From DTJG01 sp964532995 (GTDB lineage Bacteria > Ratteibacteria > UBA8468 > B48-G9 > DTJG01): a stretch of DNA of 6,459 bases. This document shows, piece after piece, positions 1 to 5,485 of the stretch (the stretch's first letter is position 1; each line of letters opens with the position of its first letter). Below the pieces are notes generated by a model. It searched no databases. It was given only the letters and a program-made list of their open reading frames with translations, and was not told where the DNA came from. The stretch spans positions 1-6,459 of the forward strand of contig CAZHJN010000068.1 of assembly GCA_964532995.1 (NCBI GenBank). Direction: 5' to 3'. Made by a program: the position numbers and the translations under genes.

Positions 1-189
1 CTTTTAAAGGATACAGACATTATTTCATTTATCGATATGCTGACAGAAAAAATTACTGAAATAAATATTATACTTACAGGAAGAGGGGCAACACCCTCTA
101 TAATAAAAATGGCAGACATTGTTACAGAGATGCATTGCATAAAGCACCCTTATCCTGAAATTTTAGCCAGAAAGGGAATAGATTTTTGA
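1..189 (+). CDS. cobO: Cob(I)alamin / cob(I)yrinate adenosyltransferase, CobO/BtuR type, C-terminal part only
   Basis: The frame is open from base 1 and stops at TGA 187-189, giving the last 62 residues; the start and the nucleotide-binding P-loop lie outside the window. The visible part carries the signature end of the CobO/BtuR (CobA) family: a strand followed by LTGRG (residues 25-29 of the fragment), then MADIVTEM (37-44), IKHP (47-50) and the terminal KGIDF. These correspond to 'ITGRG', 'ELADTVSEL', 'VKHAF' and 'IGIDY' in the E. coli protein. The family transfers the adenosyl group of ATP to Co(I) corrinoids in the cytoplasm, in adenosylcobalamin synthesis or salvage. The gene ends 62 bases before the nitroreductase start and may be cotranscribed with it. 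The family assignment is firm; whether the role is de novo synthesis or salvage cannot be told from this fragment. Confidence 0.9.
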   Translation, partial: LLKDTDIISFIDMLTEKITEINIILTGRGATPSIIKMADIVTEMHCIKHPYPEILARKGIDF

Positions 190-235
190 GATGAAACAGA
201 TAGGCAATCGTCAGAATATATTTTTTTTGAAATTC

Positions 236-244
236 AAGGGGAGG
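236..244 (+). promoter_or_regulatory. Strong Shine-Dalgarno of the nitroreductase gene
   Basis: AAGGGGAGG lies 7 bases before ATG 252. It decides the start in favour of 252 over the in-frame ATG at 264. It is one of only three strong ribosome binding sites in the window. Confidence 0.8.
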
Positions 245-251
245 AAAAAGC

Positions 252-752
252 ATGTTGGAAAACATGATTTTGGAAGTCATCAAAAAAAGGAGAAGCATCA
301 GGTCTTTCAGAAAAGGGGAAATTCCTGAACAGACACTGAAAGACATAGTGGATTGTGCCAGGCTTGCGCCGACTGCGCGAAACCTTCAACCATGGAAATT
401 CGTGGTGATTACCAGAAGGTCTGTTCTTGAGGAAATTGCAGATTTAACGGACTATGGCAAATTTTTGAAGGAGGCTTCGTGCTGTATACTGGTTTTTTGC
501 CAGGATACCAAATACTACCTTGAAGATGGGTGTGCTGCCACAGAAAATATTATGATAGCCGCTCAGGCATATGGGGTTGGAAGCTGCTGGATAGCCGGGG
601 ATAAAAAGCCATACGCCGGCAGTATTTCAAAAATAGTCGGAGCTCCTCCTGGATGGAAACTTGTTTCTATTATTGCTCTTGGATATCCAGCAGAAAATCC
701 GATTCCTTCGAAAAAAAGGCTTGAAGATGTTCTTTTATGGGAACACTGGTGA
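252..752 (+). CDS. Nitroreductase-family FMN oxidoreductase, short form
   Basis: A 166-residue protein of the NADH oxidase/nitroreductase fold, a cytoplasmic FMN homodimer family that reduces nitro, quinone or other electron-poor substrates with NAD(P)H. The FMN-binding N-terminus is clear: KKRRSIRSF (residues 11-19), then LAPTARNLQPWKFVV (38-52), where the Asn-x-Gln-Pro-Trp segment lines the flavin. Further on come GCAATENIMIAAQAYGVGSCW (93-113, the long central helix) and the late strand IIALGYPAE (140-148), followed by an Arg (156) of the usual KxRL-E end. It is at the short end of the family. The start is fixed by a strong Shine-Dalgarno at 236-244. It lies downstream of cobO and ends 68 bases before the M18 gene, with a promoter candidate in that gap. 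The natural substrate cannot be inferred. It is too short and motif-poor to be called BluB, the nitroreductase-like enzyme of B12 lower-ligand synthesis. Confidence 0.92.
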   Translation: MLENMILEVIKKRRSIRSFRKGEIPEQTLKDIVDCARLAPTARNLQPWKFVVITRRSVLEEIADLTDYGKFLKEASCCILVFCQDTKYYLEDGCAATENIMIAAQAYGVGSCWIAGDKKPYAGSISKIVGAPPGWKLVSIIALGYPAENPIPSKKRLEDVLLWEHW

Positions 753-753
753 G

Positions 754-782
754 TTGACGTAGACAGCATTTGTAATTACAAT
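754..782 (+). promoter_or_regulatory. Sigma70-type promoter candidate for the six-gene operon
   Basis: TTGACG (754-759) and TACAAT (777-782) are separated by exactly 17 bases; each differs from the consensus hexamer at one position. Transcription would start near 789, leaving a leader of about 30 bases with the Shine-Dalgarno GGAGG at 812-816 before ATG 821. The -35 begins two bases after the nitroreductase stop codon, so the operon from the M18 gene to pdxJ would have its own promoter in addition to any read-through from upstream. This was judged by eye only; no start-site data are available. Confidence 0.6.
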
Positions 783-786
783 TACA
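768..786. promoter_or_regulatory. Palindrome over the -10 box, possible operator
   Basis: TTGTAATTACAA (770-781) is a perfect 12-bp palindrome, and the A/T pair at 768/783 extends it to 14 of 16 matching positions. An overlapping alternative symmetry is TGTAATT-AC-AATTACA (771-786), a 7-bp inverted repeat with a 2-base centre. Both sit on the TACAAT -10 element at 777-782, where a bound dimeric repressor would block RNA polymerase. MarR-type regulators bind AT-rich palindromes of this general kind, but no regulator gene is present in the window and the assignment to a family is a guess. AT-rich palindromes also arise by chance. Confidence 0.35.
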
Positions 787-820
787 TGAGCATTTTCCAC
801 AGTACCTTGACGGAGGAAAT

Positions 821-2176
821 ATGTTGAAAAAAAATGCCTGGAAAGCATGGGAAAAACATGAAAGAGAAAAGGTTTTCAGTTTCGCCGAAGGATACAGACG
901 TTTCATATCTGAAAATAAAACTGAACGAAAATTTTTGGAAGCTTCTGTAAAAATGGCGGAGAAAGCTGGTTTTAAGGAAATTTCAGAACTTAAAAAACTT
1001 TCTGCCGGAGATAGAATCTTTAAAATAAACAGAGGAAAGCAGGTAATATTTGGAATCATTGGGAAGGAAAATTTGAGTGCTGGTGCGAGGTTTATTGCTG
1101 CTCATATAGATGCTCCAAGGCTTGATTTGAAACCAAATCCCGTTTATGAAGACGAAGGGATTGTATTTTTGAAAACCTGTTACTATGGTGGAATAAAGAA
1201 GTACCAATGGCTGACAATACCTCTTGCATTGTATGGTGTGGTTATTCTAAAGGATGGGAAGAAAAGGTTAATTGAAATAGGTGATGGCGCTGGAGATCCT
1301 GTTTTTACAATTACGGATTTGCTTCCTCATCTTTCAAAGGACCAGATTAAAAAAACAATTGAAGATGGTTTTCCCGGTGAAAATCTCAACATTCTGACTG
1401 CAACAATTCCTGCAGACGAAGAAAAGGAACCGGTTAAAAGCAATCTGTTATCCATTTTAAAAGAAAAATACGGGATAACAGAAGAAGATTTAATAAGCAG
1501 TGAATTTGAAATGGTTCCAGCAGGTGAAGCAAGAGATCTTGGAATAGACAGAAGTTTGATAATTGGATACGGTCAGGATGATAGAGTATGTGCCTATGCA
1601 TCTTTTAAATCGCTCGTTGAAAAACAGGATCTTTTGCACAGTGCTTTCTGTGTTCTTGTTGATCAGGAAGAGATCGGTAGTTATGGAAGTACTTCTGCGC
1701 AGTCAGCATTTTTCCAGTTTTTCATTGAAGAGGTTGCTGAAAAGGCCGGTTTTAAGAAGGACCTGAGATGTATCTACGAAAATTCACGGGCGATTTCAGC
1801 CGATGTTTCATCGCTTTTTGATCCAGGATACAGGGAAGCGTATGATCCAAGAAACACTGCCAGAATCGGGCATGGGGTTTGTGTGGAGAGAACAACCGGT
1901 GGAAGGGGTAAAGCTGGAAGTACAGAACCGTCAGCCGAATACATAGCCTGGATAAGAAAAATCTTTGATGAAAATGGAGTGCACTGGCAACCTTCAGAAA
2001 TTGGAAAAGTGGAGCAGGGTGGTGGAGGGACCGTTGCAACATTTTTTGCAAGGCTCAACATCTCCACAATTGATTGTGGAACAGGCGTCATATCAATGCA
2101 TGCTCCGTTTGAAGTAACAAGTAAAGCAGACATCTATTCAACATATCTCGCTTACAGTACATTTTATTCTGCCTGA
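821..2176 (+). CDS. apeA: M18 family metallo-aminopeptidase (ApeA-like, type 1)
   Basis: A 451-residue cytoplasmic, probably oligomeric zinc aminopeptidase that removes N-terminal residues from peptides. The M18 dinuclear metal centre is complete: His95 in FIAAHIDAPRLDLKP (91-105), the bridging Asp253 in IIGYGQDDRVCAYASF (247-262), catalytic Glu283 and metal ligand Glu284 in VLVDQEEIGSYGSTSAQ (278-294), Asp328 in AISADVS (324-330) and His427 in ISMHAPFEVTSKADI (424-438). The glycine-rich EQGGGGT (398-404) lies in the C-terminal catalytic half. Length and the long insert between residues 130 and 240 match the 'M18 aminopeptidase 1' subgroup, as in Thermotoga maritima, rather than the shorter ApeB/aspartyl aminopeptidases. 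Substrate preference is not readable from sequence. The start is supported by GGAGG at 812-816, four bases before ATG. It is the first gene of the proposed operon; yjbQ begins 11 bases after its stop. Confidence 0.93.
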   Translation: MLKKNAWKAWEKHEREKVFSFAEGYRRFISENKTERKFLEASVKMAEKAGFKEISELKKLSAGDRIFKINRGKQVIFGIIGKENLSAGARFIAAHIDAPRLDLKPNPVYEDEGIVFLKTCYYGGIKKYQWLTIPLALYGVVILKDGKKRLIEIGDGAGDPVFTITDLLPHLSKDQIKKTIEDGFPGENLNILTATIPADEEKEPVKSNLLSILKEKYGITEEDLISSEFEMVPAGEARDLGIDRSLIIGYGQDDRVCAYASFKSLVEKQDLLHSAFCVLVDQEEIGSYGSTSAQSAFFQFFIEEVAEKAGFKKDLRCIYENSRAISADVSSLFDPGYREAYDPRNTARIGHGVCVERTTGGRGKAGSTEPSAEYIAWIRKIFDENGVHWQPSEIGKVEQGGGGTVATFFARLNISTIDCGTGVISMHAPFEVTSKADIYSTYLAYSTFYSA

Positions 2177-2187
2177 TCTAAAACGAT

Positions 2188-2589
2188 ATGGAAATAATAG
2201 CTGTAAAAAGTACAAAACGAAAAGAAATGATTGACATTACCCGTCGATTGTCTGATATAGTCAGAAGAAATGGAATTAAAGAAGGTATCTGTTTTGCTTT
2301 TGTACCACACACAACCTGCGGACTTACAATTAATGAAAACGCTGATCCATCAGTAAGAGAGGATATACTTTCAGTTCTTGTTAACCTTGTTCCAGAACAT
2401 TCGGGTTACACTCATGTTGAAGGGAATTCAGACGCGCACATTCAATCAACTCTGGTTGGTCATTCGATTTCAATTATTATTGAAAATGGTCAGCTTATGC
2501 TCGGGACGTGGCAGGGTGTTTTCCTCTGTGAGTTTGATGGACCCAGAACAAGAAACGTCTGGGTGAAAATTATAAAATTAATAAGTTAA
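2188..2589 (+). CDS. yjbQ: YjbQ / UPF0047 family protein (secondary thiamine-phosphate synthase type)
   Basis: A 133-residue single-domain protein of the YjbQ/UPF0047 family (TIGR00149), at the usual family length. Signature segments are all present: FVPHTTCGLTINENADPSVREDI (38-60), GNSDAHIQSTLVGHS (79-93) and LMLGTWQGVFLCEFDGPRTR (103-122). His41, His84 and His92 are the conserved histidines and are likely to form a metal or active site. Family members form trimers, and some complement thiamine-phosphate synthase mutants, hence the family name; the physiological role is unsettled and no thiamine gene is in this window. ATG 2188 is the only reasonable start, because an in-frame TAA lies nine bases upstream, yet there is no Shine-Dalgarno sequence. 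Coupling to the M18 gene, 11 bases upstream, is likely. The last codons and the stop are embedded in an octamer repeat. Confidence 0.92.
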   Translation: MEIIAVKSTKRKEMIDITRRLSDIVRRNGIKEGICFAFVPHTTCGLTINENADPSVREDILSVLVNLVPEHSGYTHVEGNSDAHIQSTLVGHSISIIIENGQLMLGTWQGVFLCEFDGPRTRNVWVKIIKLIS

Positions 2590-2609
2590 TAAGTTAATAA
2601 CTTAATAAA
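2578..2609 (+). repeat. Four tandem octamers at the end of yjbQ
   Basis: The 8-base unit TTAATAAG occurs at 2578-2585 and 2586-2593, then as TTAATAAC (2594-2601) and TTAATAAA (2602-2609). The first copy encodes the end of YjbQ, the stop TAA is 2587-2589, and the array supplies stop codons in all three forward frames. Copy three also creates the near-palindrome AAGTTA-A-TAACTT (2591-2603). The array fills nearly all of the 26-base gap before the NUDIX gene. Confidence 0.85.
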
Positions 2610-2615
2610 TCAGAG

Positions 2616-3380
2616 ATGGGAAAAAATCGTTATTTTATTGCGGGTAAAATAATTGAAATCGCTTTTATTAATCATGAGGAAGGAACTGGCGATAAAAGAT
2701 CGTTCATATTGAGAAAGAAGAATTGTCGGAAATTGGAGGAAACGGTAAGGATGCTTATTACAAAAGCCAGAAACGATTCAATGGTGATTTTCTTTCCTCA
2801 GGGCAGTGAGGAGTATGCACCTATTCAGGATTTCTGTCTTCTGCTTGTTCGAGAAATGTTAAGGGAGCCGAAGGGAAAAAAGATTAAAGAAGTTAGATTG
2901 TTGTTTTCGGATAGGAGCAATTTTAGGAAAGGCTGTGTGGCTGTTGAACCATTACTTGCCGATTTTTCACGCAGGTTATTCAGGAATCCATATCCCGCTG
3001 TTGATATTATCATCAGGGTCTGCGATGGTATAATATTAATATACAGAAAGAATCCACCCTCAGGATGGGCGATACCCGGTGGGTTTATAAACTATGGAGA
3101 GTCAGCCGAACAGGCTGCAATAAGGGAAGCGATGGAGGAAACAGGGCTTGCTCTCAGAAAACTTAAACTTTTCGGCGTTTTTTCGGATCCTGACAGAGAC
3201 CCGAGATTTCACACAGTTTCAATTGTTTATACCGCTGACGGAGTTGGACAAATAAGACCCGGTGATGATGCGTTACGCGCAGAAATTTTTTATGAAAGGA
3301 ATCTTCCTGATGATATGGTGTTTGATCACAGGAGGATTTTACAGCAATTTTTTAAAAAACAGAGAAAGGGCGAGTTATGA
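2616..3380 (+). CDS. NUDIX hydrolase with a ~120-residue N-terminal region of unknown type
   Basis: A 254-residue protein. The C-terminal part, from about residue 124 (NPYPAVDIIIRV), is a typical NUDIX domain that hydrolyses a nucleoside diphosphate linked to another group. It has WAIPGGF (151-157) and a perfect NUDIX box from Gly156 to Leu178, with Glu162, Arg170, Glu171, Glu174, Glu175 and Gly177 in register (GX5EX7REUXEEXGU). The following SDPDRDPRFHTVSIVY (190-205) resembles ADP-ribose pyrophosphatase-like members, so ADP-ribose is a reasonable but unproven substrate. Residues 1-120 match nothing I recognise; they are basic, alternate predicted strands and helices, and have no signal peptide or membrane segment. 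An in-frame TAA at 2598 makes ATG 2616 the first possible start, with only a poor GAG in place of a Shine-Dalgarno. The stop overlaps the trpS start by four bases (ATGA), which implies coupling. Confidence 0.9.
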   Translation: MGKNRYFIAGKIIEIAFINHEEGTGDKRSFILRKKNCRKLEETVRMLITKARNDSMVIFFPQGSEEYAPIQDFCLLLVREMLREPKGKKIKEVRLLFSDRSNFRKGCVAVEPLLADFSRRLFRNPYPAVDIIIRVCDGIILIYRKNPPSGWAIPGGFINYGESAEQAAIREAMEETGLALRKLKLFGVFSDPDRDPRFHTVSIVYTADGVGQIRPGDDALRAEIFYERNLPDDMVFDHRRILQQFFKKQRKGEL

Positions 3381-4375
3381 ACTTAATAACTTCTAAAGGA
3401 AGGGTACTCAGCGGAATGAGACCAACCGGTCCTCTGCATATTGGACATCTTTTCGGAGCTCTGGCAAACTGGAAGAAACTTCAGGATCAGGGATATGAGT
3501 GTTTTTATATGATCGCTGACTGGCATGCTTTGAGTACCGAATACCAGAAACCCGCTGAAATAAAAAACAATATATTTGAAATTGCTGTTGATTTCCTTTC
3601 ATGCGGTCTTGACCCTAAGAAGTCTGTGATTTTTATTCAATCAATGGTAAAACAGCATTCTGAACTGAATCTTCTTCTGTCAATGATTGTGCCGATCTCC
3701 TGGCTTGAAAGAAACCCTGTTTATAAGGAACAAATTCAGGAGTTAAAAGAAAAGGATTTAACAACCTATGGTTTTCTCGGTTATCCGGTACTTCAGGCAG
3801 CAGATATTCTTATCTACAGAGCAGGGTACGTGCCGATAGGGGTTGACCAGCTTCCACACCTTGAGCTTACCAGGGAAATCGCAAGAAGATTTAATTTTCT
3901 TTATGGCGATTTTTTCCCTGAGCCAAAAGAGGTTCTTACAGAAACACCCAAAGTTCCTGGAACAGATGGTAGGAAAATGAGCAAGTCATACGGCAATGCG
4001 ATATTTTTGAAGGACACAGAGCGGCAGATTATTTCAAAGGTCTCAAAGATGTTTACCGACCCGAAGCGGCTTTATAAAAAAGATCCAGGACACCCTGATG
4101 AATGTGCTGTTTTTGACTACAGGAAACTTGTGTCTAAAAATTATGAAGACATAAAGCGCCAGTGTTTGAACGCAGAAATAGGATGTGTGGAGTGCAAAAG
4201 ACAGATGGGGGAGGATCTTATAAAATATCTGGAACCAATTAAAAAGAAAAGAGAAAAACTTGAACAGAATCATCAGCAGGTATGGGAAATTTTAAGAAAG
4301 GGTGCAGAGAAAGCCTGCAGTGTAGCAGAAGAGACCATGAAAAACACAAGAAAACTCATAGGTTTGGACTTTTGA
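3377..4375 (+). CDS. trpS: Tryptophanyl-tRNA synthetase, with a putative [4Fe-4S] cysteine motif
   Basis: A 332-residue class Ic synthetase that charges tRNA-Trp in the cytoplasm, at the normal length for bacterial TrpRS. Class I signatures are intact: SGMRPTGPLHIGHLFGAL (12-29, HIGH at 21-24) and GTDGRKMSKSYGNAI (195-209, KMSKS at 200-204). The tryptophan pocket segment GYPVLQAADILIYRA (135-149) and VPIGVDQLPHLELTREIA (152-169) are also typical. The C-terminal region contains Cys243, Cys263, Cys270 and Cys273, spaced C-x19-C-x6-C-x2-C. From memory, the TrpRS of Thermotoga maritima binds a [4Fe-4S] cluster through C-x22-C-x6-C-x2-C in the same region. A cluster here is therefore inferred, not shown. 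The start overlaps the NUDIX stop; AAAGGG at 3365-3370 is a moderate ribosome binding site six bases upstream. hisC starts one base after the stop. Confidence 0.97.
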   Translation: MNLITSKGRVLSGMRPTGPLHIGHLFGALANWKKLQDQGYECFYMIADWHALSTEYQKPAEIKNNIFEIAVDFLSCGLDPKKSVIFIQSMVKQHSELNLLLSMIVPISWLERNPVYKEQIQELKEKDLTTYGFLGYPVLQAADILIYRAGYVPIGVDQLPHLELTREIARRFNFLYGDFFPEPKEVLTETPKVPGTDGRKMSKSYGNAIFLKDTERQIISKVSKMFTDPKRLYKKDPGHPDECAVFDYRKLVSKNYEDIKRQCLNAEIGCVECKRQMGEDLIKYLEPIKKKREKLEQNHQQVWEILRKGAEKACSVAEETMKNTRKLIGLDF

Positions 4376-4376
4376 T

Positions 4377-5474
4377 ATGGTTTTTATAGAAGAACTCGCA
4401 AGAAAAAGCCTTGCTTTTATAGAACCCTATGTGCCGGGAAAACCTGCTGAGGTTCTTTTCAGAGAAAAAGGTATTTCGAAAATCATTAAACTGGCTTCCA
4501 ATGAGAATCCTTTTGGTCCTTCACCTCTGGCAATCAAAGCGATAAAATCCAGGTTGTCGGGCATAAACAGGTACCCTGAAGGTTCTGCTTTTAAGTTAAA
4601 GAAGAAACTGGCTTATATGTTGAAAAAAAAGGACAGTCAGATAATTATTGGCAGTGGTTCAAGTGAAATAATCAGCATGACAATCCAGGCTTTTTGCGAA
4701 TCCGGGGATGAGATTGTTTTTCCATCACCATCCTTCATTATTTACAGGATTCTTTCCCATGCTTTTGGTGCAAGACCCGTGACAGTTAACCTGAATGAAG
4801 ATATGAGTTATGACATTGATGCTTTTTTTAAGAAAATCACGAAAAAAACAAAGATATTAATACTTTGCAACCCAAATAATCCGACAGGTTCTCATATAAG
4901 AAAAGACCAGCTGAGACTGCTGGTGGAAAACCTGCCGGAAAACATTATTTTGCTTGCCGATGAGGCGTACTTTGAGTATGCAGAAGATTCTGAATTTGGG
5001 ACTGCTATGGACTGGCTTGAAAAAAAGAATGTTATGATTACAAGAACTTTTTCAAAGATATATGGACTTGCTGGTTTAAGGATTGGCTACGGAATAGCCT
5101 CAGAAGAAATCATTAACATCCTGGAAAAGATCAGACCGCCTTTTAATACGACATCAGTTGCTCAGGAAGCAGCGCTTGCGGCACTTGATGACCATGCTTT
5201 TGTAGAAAAATCTTTACGGAACAACAGGAAGGAAAAGATATTTCTGATTGAGAGACTCGGAAAACTTGGTTTTAGAGTATTTCCAAGCGAGGCAAATTTT
5301 TTATTCTGCCATACAGATCATAATGCCATAAAAATATGCAATGAACTTGAAGAAAAAGGCATTATCATAAGGCCAATGGCAGGATTTGGAATAAAGGACA
5401 ATTTTATCAGAATAACCATTGGAAAACCTTCTGAAAATCGCGCCCTTATAAAATGTCTTGAGACGATTCTATAA
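4377..5474 (+). CDS. hisC: Histidinol-phosphate aminotransferase (HisC family, class I/II PLP aminotransferase)
   Basis: A 365-residue cytoplasmic PLP enzyme of fold type I, full length for HisC. The N-terminus SLAFIEPYVPGKPAEVL (11-27) and LASNENPFGPSP (39-50) are HisC hallmarks. Tyr66 in NRYPEGS, Asn165-Gly171 (NPNNPTG), Asp195 and Tyr198 in LLADEAYFEY, Lys227 in RTFSKIYGLAGLRIGY (223-238, Schiff-base lysine), Arg235, Arg332 and Arg345 complete the cofactor and substrate site. HisC converts imidazole-acetol phosphate and glutamate to histidinol phosphate and 2-oxoglutarate. No other his gene is nearby, so this copy could also serve aromatic amino acid transamination, which HisC-like enzymes can do. 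ATG 4377 lies one base after the trpS stop and has no good Shine-Dalgarno, so termination-reinitiation is likely. Downstream pdxJ makes the precursor of its PLP cofactor. Confidence 0.93.
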   Translation: MVFIEELARKSLAFIEPYVPGKPAEVLFREKGISKIIKLASNENPFGPSPLAIKAIKSRLSGINRYPEGSAFKLKKKLAYMLKKKDSQIIIGSGSSEIISMTIQAFCESGDEIVFPSPSFIIYRILSHAFGARPVTVNLNEDMSYDIDAFFKKITKKTKILILCNPNNPTGSHIRKDQLRLLVENLPENIILLADEAYFEYAEDSEFGTAMDWLEKKNVMITRTFSKIYGLAGLRIGYGIASEEIINILEKIRPPFNTTSVAQEAALAALDDHAFVEKSLRNNRKEKIFLIERLGKLGFRVFPSEANFLFCHTDHNAIKICNELEEKGIIIRPMAGFGIKDNFIRITIGKPSENRALIKCLETIL

Positions 5475-5482
5475 AGGGAGGT
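5474..5482 (+). promoter_or_regulatory. Strong Shine-Dalgarno of pdxJ
   Basis: AAGGGAGGT overlaps the last base of the hisC stop codon and ends three bases before ATG 5486. It contrasts with the weak sites of hisC, yjbQ and the NUDIX gene, so pdxJ can probably be translated independently of hisC. Confidence 0.75.
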
Positions 5483-5485
5483 ATT

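Noticed and set aside
190..251. Promoter in front of the nitroreductase
   Set aside because: TTGAGA (186-191) and TATATT (217-222) are 25 bases apart, too far for sigma70; the T8 run and TTGAA-A-TTCAA near 227-237 are too simple to call a terminator or operator.
252..752. Nitroreductase as BluB (5,6-dimethylbenzimidazole synthase)
   Set aside because: At 166 residues it is about 50 residues shorter than BluB and shows only general nitroreductase motifs; the nearby cobO alone is not enough.
670..1059. Minus-strand open frame of 129 codons spanning the promoter gap
   Set aside because: It overlaps two well-supported + strand genes and the promoter region; its product is Phe/Ser-rich, as expected for the reverse of Lys/Glu-rich coding sequence.
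1752..2133. Two long minus-strand open frames (99 and 119 codons) opposite the M18 gene
   Set aside because: They lie opposite the catalytic half of a clear M18 peptidase, have no ribosome binding site or recognisable motif, and are mirror frames of its codon pattern.
2616..2987. N-terminal part of the NUDIX protein as a macro domain
   Set aside because: The strand-helix-strand at residues 55-99 resembles the end of a macro domain in pattern only; the ADP-ribose-binding GDIT and asparagine-rich motifs are missing.
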